A stretch of 41,465 bases of DNA from an uncultured Opitutaceae bacterium (GCA_903916755.1 CAIWXW010000186.1:1-41465), one strand, 5' to 3'; counted from the first letter of the stretch, positions 20,223 to 28,846 are shown. Notes: a model not told the origin generated them from the letters alone. Numbers and translations are program-made.

Positions 20223-20246
20223 CGGGGCCCCGCGACTATTCGCGGG
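20223..20246. terminator. Stem-loop between convergent ABC and GH28 genes
   Basis: CCCGCGA (20229-20235) pairs with TCGCGGG (20240-20246) around loop CTAT, overlapping a CGGGGCCCCG palindrome (20223-20232). It lies between two converging genes and includes the GH28 stop codon. There is no clear T-run on either strand, so it is at best a bidirectional terminator-like structure. Confidence 0.35.
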
Positions 20247-21570
20247 CAAGGCCCTGGACCGAATCGGCGGCGATCACGTCCGGCCCCTGCGCCGCCGTGA
20301 TCGTGACCGCCCGGAGCGTGACGCCGCGGGCGTCCGCCAGGCGCAGGCCGAGCGGCGCCTCGATCGAGACGTGGTCCAGCGTGATCGCCTCCGCCGGCGC
20401 CTCCGGCAGGCCGACGATCATCCCCGCCCGCACGCGGCAAGCCGTGGCGGTGACGTTGCGGACGGTGACGGCCCGCCACTGCGGCGTGCTCCGCGTCATC
20501 GGCTGGGCGGCCGCCCGCGCCGCCACGGCGTCGATGGGCGTGTTGTCATAATAGCTGCTGATGCTGATCGCGACGCCGACGTGCCGCATGGTCAGGTCCT
20601 CATAGATGATGTTTTGGGTCAGGCCGCCGCGGCCGCGGGAGGACTTGAGGCGGACGCCGGTGTCGGTGCCGTCGAAGGTGCAGCGGCGCACCACCACATT
20701 GCTCACGCCGCAGCCGGTGCCGCTGCCGATCGAGCAGCCATGGCCCTGCAGGAAGGTGCAGTCCGTCACCAGGACATCCTTCTCCTCCTGCACGCCGGCG
20801 CCCCCGCCCAGCGCGACACAGTCGTCGCCCGTGTCGATCCGGCAGTGGGCGATCAGGACTCGCTGGCAGGCCTTCGGATCGATCCCGTCGGTGTTCGGCG
20901 AATGGCCCGGATTGGTGATGGTGACGCCCTCGACGGTCACGTCGGAGCAGGCGTTCTGCACCAGGTTGAAGACCGGCGCATCGGTCATCGTGATGCCCTC
21001 GACGCGAATGCGCTGGCAGCGGCTGAAGGCCAGCATGGTCGGCCGCGGGCTGGTGTCGCCCGCCGCGTGCTCGGCCTTGGCCACCGCCTTGAACCGGTAG
21101 GCCTCGGGCCACCAGGCCATCCCGTTGCCGTCGATCGTGCCGGCACCGGAGACGAGCACGTCGTGCGCGTCATTGATCGCAATCAACGGCCGATACTTCC
21201 TCCCTCCCTGCCCGCCGCTGTAATCGTCGAAACGGGGGGAAAAGAGGATCGTGGCCCCCGCCTCCAGGTGCAGGTTGATCCGGCTGCAGAGGTCGAACGG
21301 CCCCGTGAAATACGTGCCGGCCGGCACGACCAGCGTGCCGCCGCCCGCCTGCCTGACCGCGGCGATCGCCTGCTGGAACGCCGTGGTGTTCACCGTGACG
21401 CCACTGTCACCCTTGCCGCCGAAGTCCCTCACGTTGAAGGCGTGATCGGGAATCGAGGGCTGGGCAGGCGACACATCCGGCGGGTCAATCACTGCCGACG
21501 TGGCGGCAAAAACTGGGGAAAAACCGCCGAGCAGGGCGGCGAGGACGAGGAGGGAGCGAGGGGATGACAT
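20236..21570 (-). CDS. Secreted GH28 polygalacturonase / rhamnogalacturonase
   Basis: The 444-residue protein has a signal peptide (about 1-22, ending VFAA). The N-terminal FNVRDFGGKGDSGVTVNTTA block and the right-handed beta-helix pattern are those of glycoside hydrolase family 28. All catalytic motifs are present: NTDGID (226-231), DD (249-250), GHG (276-278) and RLK (307-309). These enzymes cleave alpha-1,4 galacturonate backbones or rhamnogalacturonan by inversion. The start at 21570 is chosen for the signal peptide; it is preceded directly by CCACCCCC. The gene lies downstream of a GH105 gene on the same strand (65 bases). Confidence 0.95.
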   Translation of the reverse strand: MSSPRSLLVLAALLGGFSPVFAATSAVIDPPDVSPAQPSIPDHAFNVRDFGGKGDSGVTVNTTAFQQAIAAVRQAGGGTLVVPAGTYFTGPFDLCSRINLHLEAGATILFSPRFDDYSGGQGGRKYRPLIAINDAHDVLVSGAGTIDGNGMAWWPEAYRFKAVAKAEHAAGDTSPRPTMLAFSRCQRIRVEGITMTDAPVFNLVQNACSDVTVEGVTITNPGHSPNTDGIDPKACQRVLIAHCRIDTGDDCVALGGGAGVQEEKDVLVTDCTFLQGHGCSIGSGTGCGVSNVVVRRCTFDGTDTGVRLKSSRGRGGLTQNIIYEDLTMRHVGVAISISSYYDNTPIDAVAARAAAQPMTRSTPQWRAVTVRNVTATACRVRAGMIVGLPEAPAEAITLDHVSIEAPLGLRLADARGVTLRAVTITAAQGPDVIAADSVQGLARE

Positions 21571-21635
21571 GGGGGTGGATTTGGACTCGTGTCCGTTTTC
21601 GGGGTGAATGCGGGCAAAGGTCAACGGCACAGCGG

Positions 21636-22745
21636 CTACGGAGACGCGGGAGCCATCCGGTAGATTTCGCTGCCGGCCAGGAGGAAGGCGCCGACGCCGT
21701 AGGTCTCGGTCGCCATCGGGTCAAAGTGCTTGGGATCGGCGCCGATCGGCTGCACGTGGGTCAGTTTTCCGTCGGCCTGGACGCAGCCGACCAGCGCCGA
21801 CCAGGCCCGCAGCGCGGCGGCCCCGGCCGCCGCCCGATCCAGCAGGCCGTGGTTGGCGCCCCAGGCCAGAGCGTAGCAGTAGAATCCGCTGCCGCTCGCC
21901 TCGGGCGCCGGGTAATCCGCCGGGTCGAGCAGGCTGGACCGCCAGAGCCCGTCGGGCTGCTGCAGTTCCTGGATGCGCGCGATCATCTCCCGGTATTGCC
22001 GCTCGAACCGTGGGCGCGCCGGATGGTCGGCCGGCAGGAATTCCAGCATCCGGACCAGGCCGGCCAGGACCCAGCCGTTGCCCCGGCTCCAGTAGACATG
22101 CTGCCCATTGGCCTCGCGCTGGTTGAAATAGGTGCTGTCCCGGAAATAAAGATGATCGGCCGGGTTGTAGAGGTAGTCCGAGGTCTTCCACCAGTGCTCA
22201 ACCGCGTACTCCAGGTACGCCTTCTCACCGGTGGCCGCGTAGGCCCGGATCCAGGTTGGCGGCGCCATGAAGAGTGAGTCGCACCAGGACCAGGCGTCGA
22301 GCCGCTCTGGGTGCGTGAAGTCGAGGTCGGCCGGGGCCGGGTGCGCGAGGATGAAATCCAGCCGGTGGCGCAGAGCCACGATCATCCGGGGATCGTGATC
22401 GTTCAGGCAGAGTTCCGCGTACGCCTGCCCGACACAAAGGTCGTCGGCCACGTACTCCCGCGGTCCCAGGATCCAGCCGTTCTTATCCCCCATCTGCCGC
22501 ATCGCGTCGTGAAAGCGGGCGCTGGCGGAGATCTGGGCGAGGGCCATGAACCCCGTGTAGCCCGCGGCCTGTGTCCAGTCGGTCGGCACGTGGGCGGACG
22601 GATGCGCCAGCTGCCAGTCGGCGACGCGCTCCATCACGGCGAGGGTTTCCGGTGCCGGTGGCACCGGCAGCCCGGCTCGCGCGAGCGGCACCGTGCCAAA
22701 GAATACGGACGCCAGGATCAGGGCGGAGCGGGGCGGGGGCATCAT
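21636..22745 (-). CDS. Secreted GH105 unsaturated rhamnogalacturonyl hydrolase
   Basis: From 22745 the protein has 369 residues and a signal peptide (MMPPPRSALILASVFFGTVP and on, to about 24). The (alpha/alpha)6-barrel pattern and the blocks WCDSLFMAPPTW (Asp156, predicted catalytic) and WSRGNGWVLAG identify the GH88/GH105 clan, probably GH105. Such enzymes hydrate the unsaturated uronyl residue left by pectate or rhamnogalacturonan lyases, releasing the neighbouring rhamnose. An in-frame ATG at 22760 exists, but 22745 gives the better signal peptide and is preceded by CACCCC. Working with the adjacent GH28 is expected. Confidence 0.9.
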   Translation of the reverse strand: MMPPPRSALILASVFFGTVPLARAGLPVPPAPETLAVMERVADWQLAHPSAHVPTDWTQAAGYTGFMALAQISASARFHDAMRQMGDKNGWILGPREYVADDLCVGQAYAELCLNDHDPRMIVALRHRLDFILAHPAPADLDFTHPERLDAWSWCDSLFMAPPTWIRAYAATGEKAYLEYAVEHWWKTSDYLYNPADHLYFRDSTYFNQREANGQHVYWSRGNGWVLAGLVRMLEFLPADHPARPRFERQYREMIARIQELQQPDGLWRSSLLDPADYPAPEASGSGFYCYALAWGANHGLLDRAAAGAAALRAWSALVGCVQADGKLTHVQPIGADPKHFDPMATETYGVGAFLLAGSEIYRMAPASP

Positions 22746-22786
22746 GGGGTGCAGTGACATTAAGGTTCCGCGGCCGGAGCAAAAGA

Positions 22787-22814
22787 AAATCCCGCTCCTT
22801 GCGGAGCGGGATTT
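22787..22814 (-). terminator. Rho-independent terminator of the 22847-23257 gene
   Basis: A perfect 12-base-pair stem (22787-22798 with 22803-22814) encloses a four-base loop. Read on the minus strand, the GC-rich stem is followed at once by TTTTCTTTT. It lies 33 bases past the stop of the small secreted protein and before the GH105 gene. This is the strongest intrinsic terminator in the window and separates the two transcription units. Confidence 0.88.
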
Positions 22815-22846
22815 GCTGCTGATTAACCTATACTACCCCTGACAAG

Positions 22847-23257
22847 TTATTGGGCCGGAGCGTCGCCCTTGGTGGCTTTCCAGTCGGCCTTGACCGGGTC
22901 GCCGCCGTCCTGGCCTGGACGCTCGTAGGTGCCCGTGATGGTGTCACCGGCCAGCTTGCCCGTGTACTTCATCGTGATCTTGTTGTCGCCCATGGTGCGG
23001 GTGACCGAGAAGGAAATGGTGTCGTCCTTGAAGGAGGCGTCCTCGATGGGAGTGTCGCCGTTGCGGCCCGCGACGGTGCCGGTGAGCGTGCCGTCCTTGA
23101 GCGCGAGCGTGGCTTTGACGGGACGGCCTGCGCCGCCGTTGCGGGAGGGGCCGGTCCAGGTCCAGTTGCCGGTCGGATCACCCGCGAAGGCAGCGATCGC
23201 GAGGAAACAGGTGGCGCCGAGGACGGTGGCAAGCGTGCGGAGAGACTTAAACTTCAT
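22847..23257 (-). CDS. Small secreted beta-rich protein of unknown function
   Basis: The 136-residue protein has a signal peptide (about 1-25, ending AAFAG). The mature part reads as repeated short strands with polar turns: PTGNWTWTGPSRNG, TLALKDGTLTGTVAGRNG, ISFSVTRTMGDNKITMKYTG and DTITGTYERPG. It probably forms a small lipocalin-like beta-barrel or sandwich. I know proteins of this look from Verrucomicrobia and Planctomycetes but no assigned function. The ATG at 23257 is preceded by CACCCCT. A strong terminator follows the gene. It is divergent from the phosphoesterase gene. Confidence 0.8.
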   Translation of the reverse strand: MKFKSLRTLATVLGATCFLAIAAFAGDPTGNWTWTGPSRNGGAGRPVKATLALKDGTLTGTVAGRNGDTPIEDASFKDDTISFSVTRTMGDNKITMKYTGKLAGDTITGTYERPGQDGGDPVKADWKATKGDAPAQ

Positions 23258-23379
23258 AGGGGTGACTCAGGTTTAGTAGGGTTAACGGAACAGCAGGAAA
23301 GACGCGGCCCCGCGGAATAGGTTGCTGATTTTTTGACTCCAGCCCAAGTTGCGCCCGACCCTTCTCTAACTCGGCATCC

Positions 23380-24903
23380 ATGATGGCCCTACGATCATTT
23401 ATCGCGGGATTGTCGCTCGCAGCGGGCTGGGCCACCGCTGCGGCCGCCGTCAGCGGGGTGGCGTACGACGACCGGAATGGCAACGGCTCGCGCGATGCCG
23501 GCGAGCCCGGCCTCGCCGGCGTGCAGATATCGAACGGCGTGGAGCTCACGACCACCGACGCGGCCGGCCGCTACGAGCTGCCGGAGCGCGCCGGGAATTT
23601 CGTGTTCGTGATCAAGCCGTCGGGCTGGCGCCCGCCGCTCGGCGCGCAGCACCTGCCCCGCTTCTACGCGCGCGATCCGGGCGCGGGCGCCACCGTGGAT
23701 TTTCCGCTGCGGCGCTCCGCCGAATCCGACGCCTTTCGCGCCCTGCTCTTCACCGACACCCAGCCGGCCACACCGCGCGACGTCGGCTATTTCCAGCGCA
23801 CGATCATCGACGGCCTCGCCGGAGCGGAAGGCTTCGCCTTCGGCGTCACCCTGGGCGACGTCGCCTCGGACCGCCCAGACCTCTATCCCGCGGTCAACGC
23901 CGCGATCGCGCGGATCGGGGTCCCCTGGTTTCCGCTCGTCGGCAACCACGACCTGGATCTGCTCGGCGGCGGGGGCGACCCCGGGGCGGCCGCCCGCTTC
24001 GAGGCGGCGTACGGCCCCTCGACCTTCGCCTTCCACTGGGGCCGGGCGCTCTTCATCGCGCTGAATGACGTCCGCTACCTGGGCGGGCCCCGCTACATCG
24101 GCGGGCTCCGGACCGACCAGTTCGCTTTCCTCACGCAGCTCCTGCGCGCGACGCCTTCCGACCAGCTGGTGGTGATCATGCTGCATATCCCGCTGTTCGC
24201 GCCCGACCCCTCGAATGCGGTGACCTTCCGGCTAGCCGACCGCGACCGCCTCTTCGGCCTGCTGCAGTCCCATCCCCACGCCCTCATCCTCTCCGGTCAC
24301 ACCCACTACCAGCGGCATGTCTTTTATGGCGCCGCTGACGGCTGGACGGGAGCGAGCCCCTTGCACGAGTACAATGTCGCCGCCGCCTGCGGCAGCTTCT
24401 GGGGCGGGCCGCCCGACGCCTCCGGCCTTCCCATCGCCACCATGGCCGACGGCACGCCCCCCGGCTATGGCATCCTCACCTGCGCGGGCACGCACGCCCA
24501 GGTCGACTACGTGCCTGCCCGGCACCCGGCCGATTTCCAGATCAGCCTCCACGTGCCCACCACGGTCGCGCCCCGCCAAGGCTATGTCTCGTTCTATGCC
24601 AATGTCTTCAACGGCCACGAGGGGTGGACGATTGAGGCCCGGGTGGACGGACGACCATGGGCGGCGCTGCGGCCGATCCTCGCCTGGGATCCCACCTATG
24701 CCGCGGCCTATCTCGCCCAGGATGTGGCGGCCAAGCCAGCGCCGACGGCGCGGCTCCCCGATCCGGCGATCTGCTACCACCTCTGGCGGGCCTACCTTCC
24801 GCCCGACCTGGCTTTGGGCGCGCACACGCTCACCGCGCGGGCCACCGATCCGGCCGGCCGGGTGTTCACGCGCACGGCGACCTTCGCCATCGCCGCGCCC
24901 TGA
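23380..24903 (+). CDS. Secreted calcineurin-like metallophosphoesterase with N-terminal SdrD-B-like domain
   Basis: The 507-residue protein has a signal peptide (about 1-23). Residues 24-110 look like an SdrD-B/carboxypeptidase-regulatory-like domain with a calcium-loop signature (DDRNGNGSRDAGEPG). The metallophosphoesterase core (about 118-330) has Asp126 in FTDTQ, GD at 159-160, GNHD at 188-191, a histidine in LHIPLF and GHTH near 307. A C-terminal beta-domain (about 385-505) follows. The three-part layout matches exported calcineurin-like phosphoesterases common in Bacteroidetes and Verrucomicrobia. Substrate is unknown. It converges on the second GH105 gene. Confidence 0.9.
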   Translation: MMALRSFIAGLSLAAGWATAAAAVSGVAYDDRNGNGSRDAGEPGLAGVQISNGVELTTTDAAGRYELPERAGNFVFVIKPSGWRPPLGAQHLPRFYARDPGAGATVDFPLRRSAESDAFRALLFTDTQPATPRDVGYFQRTIIDGLAGAEGFAFGVTLGDVASDRPDLYPAVNAAIARIGVPWFPLVGNHDLDLLGGGGDPGAAARFEAAYGPSTFAFHWGRALFIALNDVRYLGGPRYIGGLRTDQFAFLTQLLRATPSDQLVVIMLHIPLFAPDPSNAVTFRLADRDRLFGLLQSHPHALILSGHTHYQRHVFYGAADGWTGASPLHEYNVAAACGSFWGGPPDASGLPIATMADGTPPGYGILTCAGTHAQVDYVPARHPADFQISLHVPTTVAPRQGYVSFYANVFNGHEGWTIEARVDGRPWAALRPILAWDPTYAAAYLAQDVAAKPAPTARLPDPAICYHLWRAYLPPDLALGAHTLTARATDPAGRVFTRTATFAIAAP

Positions 24904-24908
24904 GCGCA

Positions 24909-24945
24909 TTCCCGGCGCGGACTTCCAGCGGGCCTGAGCCGGGAA
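24909..24945. terminator. Inverted repeat between convergent phosphoesterase and GH105 genes
   Basis: TTCCCGGC (24909-24916) pairs with GCCGGGAA (24938-24945) around 21 bases, in a 43-base gap between two converging genes. The position suits a bidirectional terminator, but the loop is long and there is no T-run. Confidence 0.3.
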
Positions 24946-24946
24946 A

Positions 24947-26137
24947 TCAAGGAGGCGAGACGGCGCCGCCGGACAAGTGCCAGATCTCGGCGCCGGCGAG
25001 GAGAAAGCATCCGATCCCGAAGTCCTCGAAGTCCGGCGTGCCGTCGTAGCCGACCGGCTGCGAATCCGAGGGCTGCTTGCCGGTGCCCTGCACGTAGCCC
25101 AGAAACCCGTCCGGATGCACCGCGTCGCGCACCATGGCATCCCACGCGCGCGCGGCCGCCGGCGCGTAGGTCACGGACGGCAGGAGCCCCTGGCGGATGC
25201 CCGCGGCAAAGCCATAGGTGAAAAGCGCCGTGCCCGTCACCTCCTTGCCCCCAAAGTCGCTGGGGTCGGCCAGGCTCACGTTCCAAAACCCGTCGTGGCG
25301 CTGCGCGGCCAGCAGGGCGCCCGCCATCTCGCGGAAGGTCCGCACATACTCGCCGCGGTGCGGCGCGTTGGCCGGCAGGATCGCCAGGACGCGGGCCAGG
25401 GCCGCGAACACCCAGCCGTTGCCGCGCGCCCAATAGCAGTTGCGGCCGTTCGGCTCGCGGTAGGGCGGCACGAAGGTGCGGTCGCGCCACCAGAGGTGCT
25501 CGGCGGGGTTGTAGAGCCCGTGGCCCGCCTGGCGAGTCTTCGCGTCGTCATAGAGCGCGTACATCTTCTCGAAGTAGCGCGCGTCCCCCGTCAGGACGCC
25601 CAGCTTTGCATAGACGGGCATCGCCATCTGCAGGGCATCGCACCACCACCAGTCAGCCGTGCCCGGATCCGAGAGCAGGCCCTCGATATCGGCCTGAAGC
25701 GCGCGAATCCGCTCCGGCTTCGGATCATACCCGTAGAGGTCGAGGTAGGTCTGTCCGCAGCATTGGTCGTCCGCGCTGCGGTCGAGCCGGCCCGAGCGCG
25801 TCCCGCGCAGCTCCCAGTGATGCGCCTCGCCCCAGCGGACGGCATAGTCGTAGTCGCGCGGATCGCGGTCGATCGCATACAGCGCCATCAGCCCCTCGTA
25901 ATAGACGCCGCGCGTCCAGATGTTGCTCGGACGCGTCACGAATCCGTTCCGGCCGGATTCGTTGGCTTTCGCCCGCGTCACGATCGGCTGTCCCGGGTCG
26001 GGAAACTTGCCCATGAAGTACCGGTTCACCTTCTCCAGCGAGACCAGCACGTCCGCCGGCGAGGCCACGACCGTGGGCGCCGCCGCCACGATTCCGGGCA
26101 GGCAAAAGAGAAGACCGAAACGAAGGCAGCGGAGCAT
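24947..26137 (-). CDS. Second secreted GH105/GH88-clan hydrolase
   Basis: The 396-residue protein has a signal peptide (MLRCLRFGLLFCLPGIVAAA). It shares the clan blocks with the product at 21636-22745: DDQCCGQTYLDLYG, WWWCDALQMAMPVYAKLG (Asp167, predicted catalytic) and CYWARGNGWVFAALARVL. Overall divergence is high, so the two are probably not recent duplicates and may act on different unsaturated oligosaccharides. The frame could begin at a TTG at 26143, but the ATG at 26137 fits the signal peptide better. It lies 80 bases downstream of the mla operon, with a hairpin between. Confidence 0.88.
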   Translation of the reverse strand: MLRCLRFGLLFCLPGIVAAAPTVVASPADVLVSLEKVNRYFMGKFPDPGQPIVTRAKANESGRNGFVTRPSNIWTRGVYYEGLMALYAIDRDPRDYDYAVRWGEAHHWELRGTRSGRLDRSADDQCCGQTYLDLYGYDPKPERIRALQADIEGLLSDPGTADWWWCDALQMAMPVYAKLGVLTGDARYFEKMYALYDDAKTRQAGHGLYNPAEHLWWRDRTFVPPYREPNGRNCYWARGNGWVFAALARVLAILPANAPHRGEYVRTFREMAGALLAAQRHDGFWNVSLADPSDFGGKEVTGTALFTYGFAAGIRQGLLPSVTYAPAAARAWDAMVRDAVHPDGFLGYVQGTGKQPSDSQPVGYDGTPDFEDFGIGCFLLAGAEIWHLSGGAVSPP

Positions 26138-26200
26138 GGGCAATTCCCGGGCGAGGCGGGGCGCCTCAGCGCGGCCGCCCCCGTCCGCCCCGCCCGCGCA

Positions 26201-26215
26201 TGGCGCCGGGCGCCA
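26201..26215 (-). terminator. Hairpin just after the mlaD stop codon
   Basis: TGGCGC (26201-26206) and GCGCCA (26210-26215) form a six-base-pair stem with loop CGG, two bases after the mlaD stop codon on the minus strand. No T-run follows. It may attenuate readthrough from the mla operon into the GH105 gene. Confidence 0.3.
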
Positions 26216-26217
26216 CC

Positions 26218-27246
26218 TTAGAAGAGCGCATTGGCCGCAATCCCAACCGCCGTGATCGGGCCGGAATCGTTCAGCCCGTCGATCGCGCGGTCGGCCTTGT
26301 TCAGGGTGTTCTGCGCGGTGTTGTAGAGGCTGTCGTCGTTGATCAGCTTGCCCAACGTGCCCTGCCCCTTGGCCAGCTTGTCGGAGACATCGCGGACATT
26401 CTGGATGGAGGCCTTGATGTTGTCGGCCGTCTGCTGGTCATAGATGATGGTGCCCAGCGCGCCCTTGCCGGTCTTCACCTGGTCGATCACCCCCTGGGCG
26501 TCGGTCACGAAGACCTTGGCCTGCGCGGCCGTGTCCTTGATCTCGCCGACGGCCGCCAGCAGCTGGTCGTGCAGGTCGGGGTCGTTGATCAGCTTGCCCA
26601 GCGTGCCCTGGCCCTGGTTCACCTTGGTGGTGATCTCCTGGAGGTTCGACATGGTGGCGTTCACCTTGTCGCGGTTCTCGGTGACCATCCGGTCCAGCTT
26701 CTGGAAGAGGCCGCCGTCCTTGCCGTCGCCATTGAAGGCGCTGCTGAGGTTGGAGAGGGCGCCGTCCAGCTTGTGGCCGAGGTCGCCGATGTCCTTCATG
26801 ATGGAATTGAAGTCCGGGGTGACGGTGGTGGCGATCTCGTCGCCGTCCTTGAGCAGGGGCTGGGACACCGTGCCGGCGGTGACCGCCAGGTAGTTGTTGC
26901 CGAGGAGGCCCGACTGGACGATGGCGGCGCTGGCATCCTTGGTGATCTTGATCTTCGAGCCGATGCGCAGGATCGCGGAGGCGGCATGCGCGGTGTCGGG
27001 CGCGCCGCCGGCGCTGGTCAGGGACTCGTTCAGCTGGGTCTTCTCGACCGTGCCGATCTTGACGCCGGCCATGCGCACCTCGTCGCCGGTCTTCAGCTCC
27101 TTGAGGTCGTCAAAGCCGGCGATCAGCTTGTAGCCACGGTCCTCGAAGAAGTGGCCGCCGCTCAAGGTTTCGAAGGTGACCCAGATGAGGGCGACGCCCA
27201 GAAGGAAGAAAAATCCAACGCGGACGGACTGTTGCGAGTTGTTCAT
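26218..27246 (-). CDS. mlaD: MlaD-family (MCE domain) lipid transport protein
   Basis: The 342-residue protein has an N-terminal membrane anchor (about 10-26, VGFFFLLGVALIWVTF) followed by an MCE domain (about 38-140, with GDEVRMAGVKIGTV). The MCE protein forms the periplasmic ring that passes lipids between the ABC transporter and the outer membrane. The long C-terminal part is helical and contains three spaced repeats of G[QK]G[TA]LG[KT][LI]I: GQGTLGKLINDPDL, GKGALGTIIYDQQT and GQGTLGKLINDDSL. It is longer than E. coli MlaD (about 180 residues) because of this extension. It starts eight bases after the mlaF stop. Confidence 0.92.
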   Translation of the reverse strand: MNNSQQSVRVGFFFLLGVALIWVTFETLSGGHFFEDRGYKLIAGFDDLKELKTGDEVRMAGVKIGTVEKTQLNESLTSAGGAPDTAHAASAILRIGSKIKITKDASAAIVQSGLLGNNYLAVTAGTVSQPLLKDGDEIATTVTPDFNSIMKDIGDLGHKLDGALSNLSSAFNGDGKDGGLFQKLDRMVTENRDKVNATMSNLQEITTKVNQGQGTLGKLINDPDLHDQLLAAVGEIKDTAAQAKVFVTDAQGVIDQVKTGKGALGTIIYDQQTADNIKASIQNVRDVSDKLAKGQGTLGKLINDDSLYNTAQNTLNKADRAIDGLNDSGPITAVGIAANALF

Positions 27247-27254
27247 GGTGGGAG

Positions 27255-28061
27255 TCAGGTTTCCAGCTTCTTGAAGCGTGGATTATGGAGATCAAACTTG
27301 GGATGGAGAAAATCGACGATGCGCGGGTCCTGGGAGGCCTTCAGCTCCGCCGGGGTTCCCACCATGATCAGCTCGCCGTTCATCAGCAGGCCGATCCGGT
27401 CCGCAATGTTGAGGGCGAGGTCGCGGTCATGGGACACGACGATGCTCGTCACGCGGTACTGGTCGCGGAGCGAGGCAATGATCTCGCTGATCGTGGCGGC
27501 CATGACCGGGTCGAGCTCGCTGGTCGGCTCGTCGTAGAGCAGGAGCTGCGGCTCCATCACCAGGGAGCGCGCGATCGCGACCCGCTTCTTCATGCCGCCG
27601 GAGAGGTCCGAGGGGAACTTCTTGGCCGTGTTTTCGAGCGAGAGGATCTTCAGCGCGTGCAGGACCTTGGTCTTGATCTCGGCCTCGCTGCCGACCCGGT
27701 GCTCCCGCAGATAGAGGGCCAGGTTGTCGTAGACGCTGAGCGAGTTGAACAGGGCGCCGGCCTGGAAGACGAGCCCGATGCAGACGTGCTGGCGGGTCTC
27801 CTCGACCGCGGCATCGTGCCCCTCAATCATGACCCGGCCGGAGGTGGCCCGCTCCAGCCCGACCACGTGGCGCAGGAGGACGCTCTTGCCCGATCCGCTC
27901 GGGCCCATCAGGACGAAGATCTCGCCCGGCTTCACCTCGAAGCTGACGTTCTTCAGGACCGACAGCGAACCGAAGTTCTTGACCAGGTTCTCGACCTTCA
28001 CGCCCACGGCGGGGACTTCCTGCGAGGCGTCGGGATGGGCGGGGGGGCTGCAGAAGGGCAT
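27255..28061 (-). CDS. mlaF: MlaF-family ABC transporter ATPase
   Basis: The 268-residue ATPase has Walker A GPSGSGKS (near residue 53), a signature LSGGMKKRVAIAR, Walker B LLLYDEPTSELDP and the His switch SHDRDLALNIADR. The LSGGM form with two lysines is typical of MlaF. It powers phospholipid movement with MlaE and MlaD. The ATG at 28061 is preferred over an in-frame TTG at 28070. The gene lies between mlaE (16-base gap) and mlaD (eight-base gap). Confidence 0.94.
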   Translation of the reverse strand: MPFCSPPAHPDASQEVPAVGVKVENLVKNFGSLSVLKNVSFEVKPGEIFVLMGPSGSGKSVLLRHVVGLERATSGRVMIEGHDAAVEETRQHVCIGLVFQAGALFNSLSVYDNLALYLREHRVGSEAEIKTKVLHALKILSLENTAKKFPSDLSGGMKKRVAIARSLVMEPQLLLYDEPTSELDPVMAATISEIIASLRDQYRVTSIVVSHDRDLALNIADRIGLLMNGELIMVGTPAELKASQDPRIVDFLHPKFDLHNPRFKKLET

Positions 28062-28077
28062 GGCCGGCAAGGGTTCG

Positions 28078-28845
28078 TTACGAAGGGGAAATCAGCAGCA
28101 GGACCTGCGTGAGGAAGTAGTCGAGGACGAGGATCATGATCAGCGAGGTGACCACGGCGCGCGTGACGGAGGCGCCGATCTCGCGCGGCCCGCCCCGCGT
28201 CCTCAGACCGATGCTGCAGCAGACGAGCACCACCACGAAGCCAAAGACCTCCGCTTTGATGAGGCCGTTCGCGACATCCTTGAACTTGGTGTAGTGGCGC
28301 AGCGCCCCGAAATAGGTGGAGGAGTCGATGTCGATGAACTTGACGTGGCTGGAGACGAAGGCGCCGCCAAACCAGCCGACCAGGTTCGCGATGATCGTCA
28401 GGACCGGCATCATCACGATGACCGCCGCGAGCCGGGGCATCACGAGCATGCGCGCGGGCGGGATGTTCATCGTCTCGAGGGCATCGATTTCCTGGTACAC
28501 CTTCATCGAGGCCAGCTCGGCCGTGATCGCCGAGCCGACGCGGCCGGCCAGCAGGATCGAAACCATCATCGGCCCGAGTTCGCGGGCCATCGACAGGCCG
28601 ACCAGCGAGCCGATGAAGGACTTCGCGCCGAAATCCTGCATGGAGTAGCCCGCCTGCAGTGCGAGCACGCTGCCGATGAAGAAGCTGAGGATGGCGACGA
28701 TCGGCAGCGTCGTGTAGCCGATCAGGTAGCATTGCTCAATGAAGCGGCCCAGCTGCAGCGGCAGCGTGCCGGCATACCCCACCGACCGCACCAGCAGCGC
28801 CAGGACGCTGCCCACGCCGTCGCAAATGTTTCTGAGTTGTTTCAT
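28078..28845 (-). CDS. mlaE: MlaE-family ABC transporter permease
   Basis: The 255-residue membrane protein has about five to six hydrophobic segments and the MlaE family core: MARELGPMMVSILLAGRVGSA (about 95-115), then ELASMKVYQEIDALETM. It forms the inner-membrane lipid channel with MlaF and MlaD. The start at 28845 comes one base after the stop of the upstream repeat protein (TGACATG), so translation is probably coupled. No mlaB, mlaC or mlaA gene is visible in the window. Confidence 0.94.
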   Translation of the reverse strand: MKQLRNICDGVGSVLALLVRSVGYAGTLPLQLGRFIEQCYLIGYTTLPIVAILSFFIGSVLALQAGYSMQDFGAKSFIGSLVGLSMARELGPMMVSILLAGRVGSAITAELASMKVYQEIDALETMNIPPARMLVMPRLAAVIVMMPVLTIIANLVGWFGGAFVSSHVKFIDIDSSTYFGALRHYTKFKDVANGLIKAEVFGFVVVLVCCSIGLRTRGGPREIGASVTRAVVTSLIMILVLDYFLTQVLLLISPS

Positions 28846-28846
28846 G

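Noticed and set aside
20371-21567. A 398-codon plus-strand frame opposite GH28
   Set aside because: Antisense shadow; all GH28 catalytic motifs lie on the minus strand.
22571-22822. Terminator 22787-22814 considered as acting on the plus strand
   Set aside because: On the plus strand the stem is followed by ATTTGCTGC without a T-run and there is no plus-strand gene ending here.
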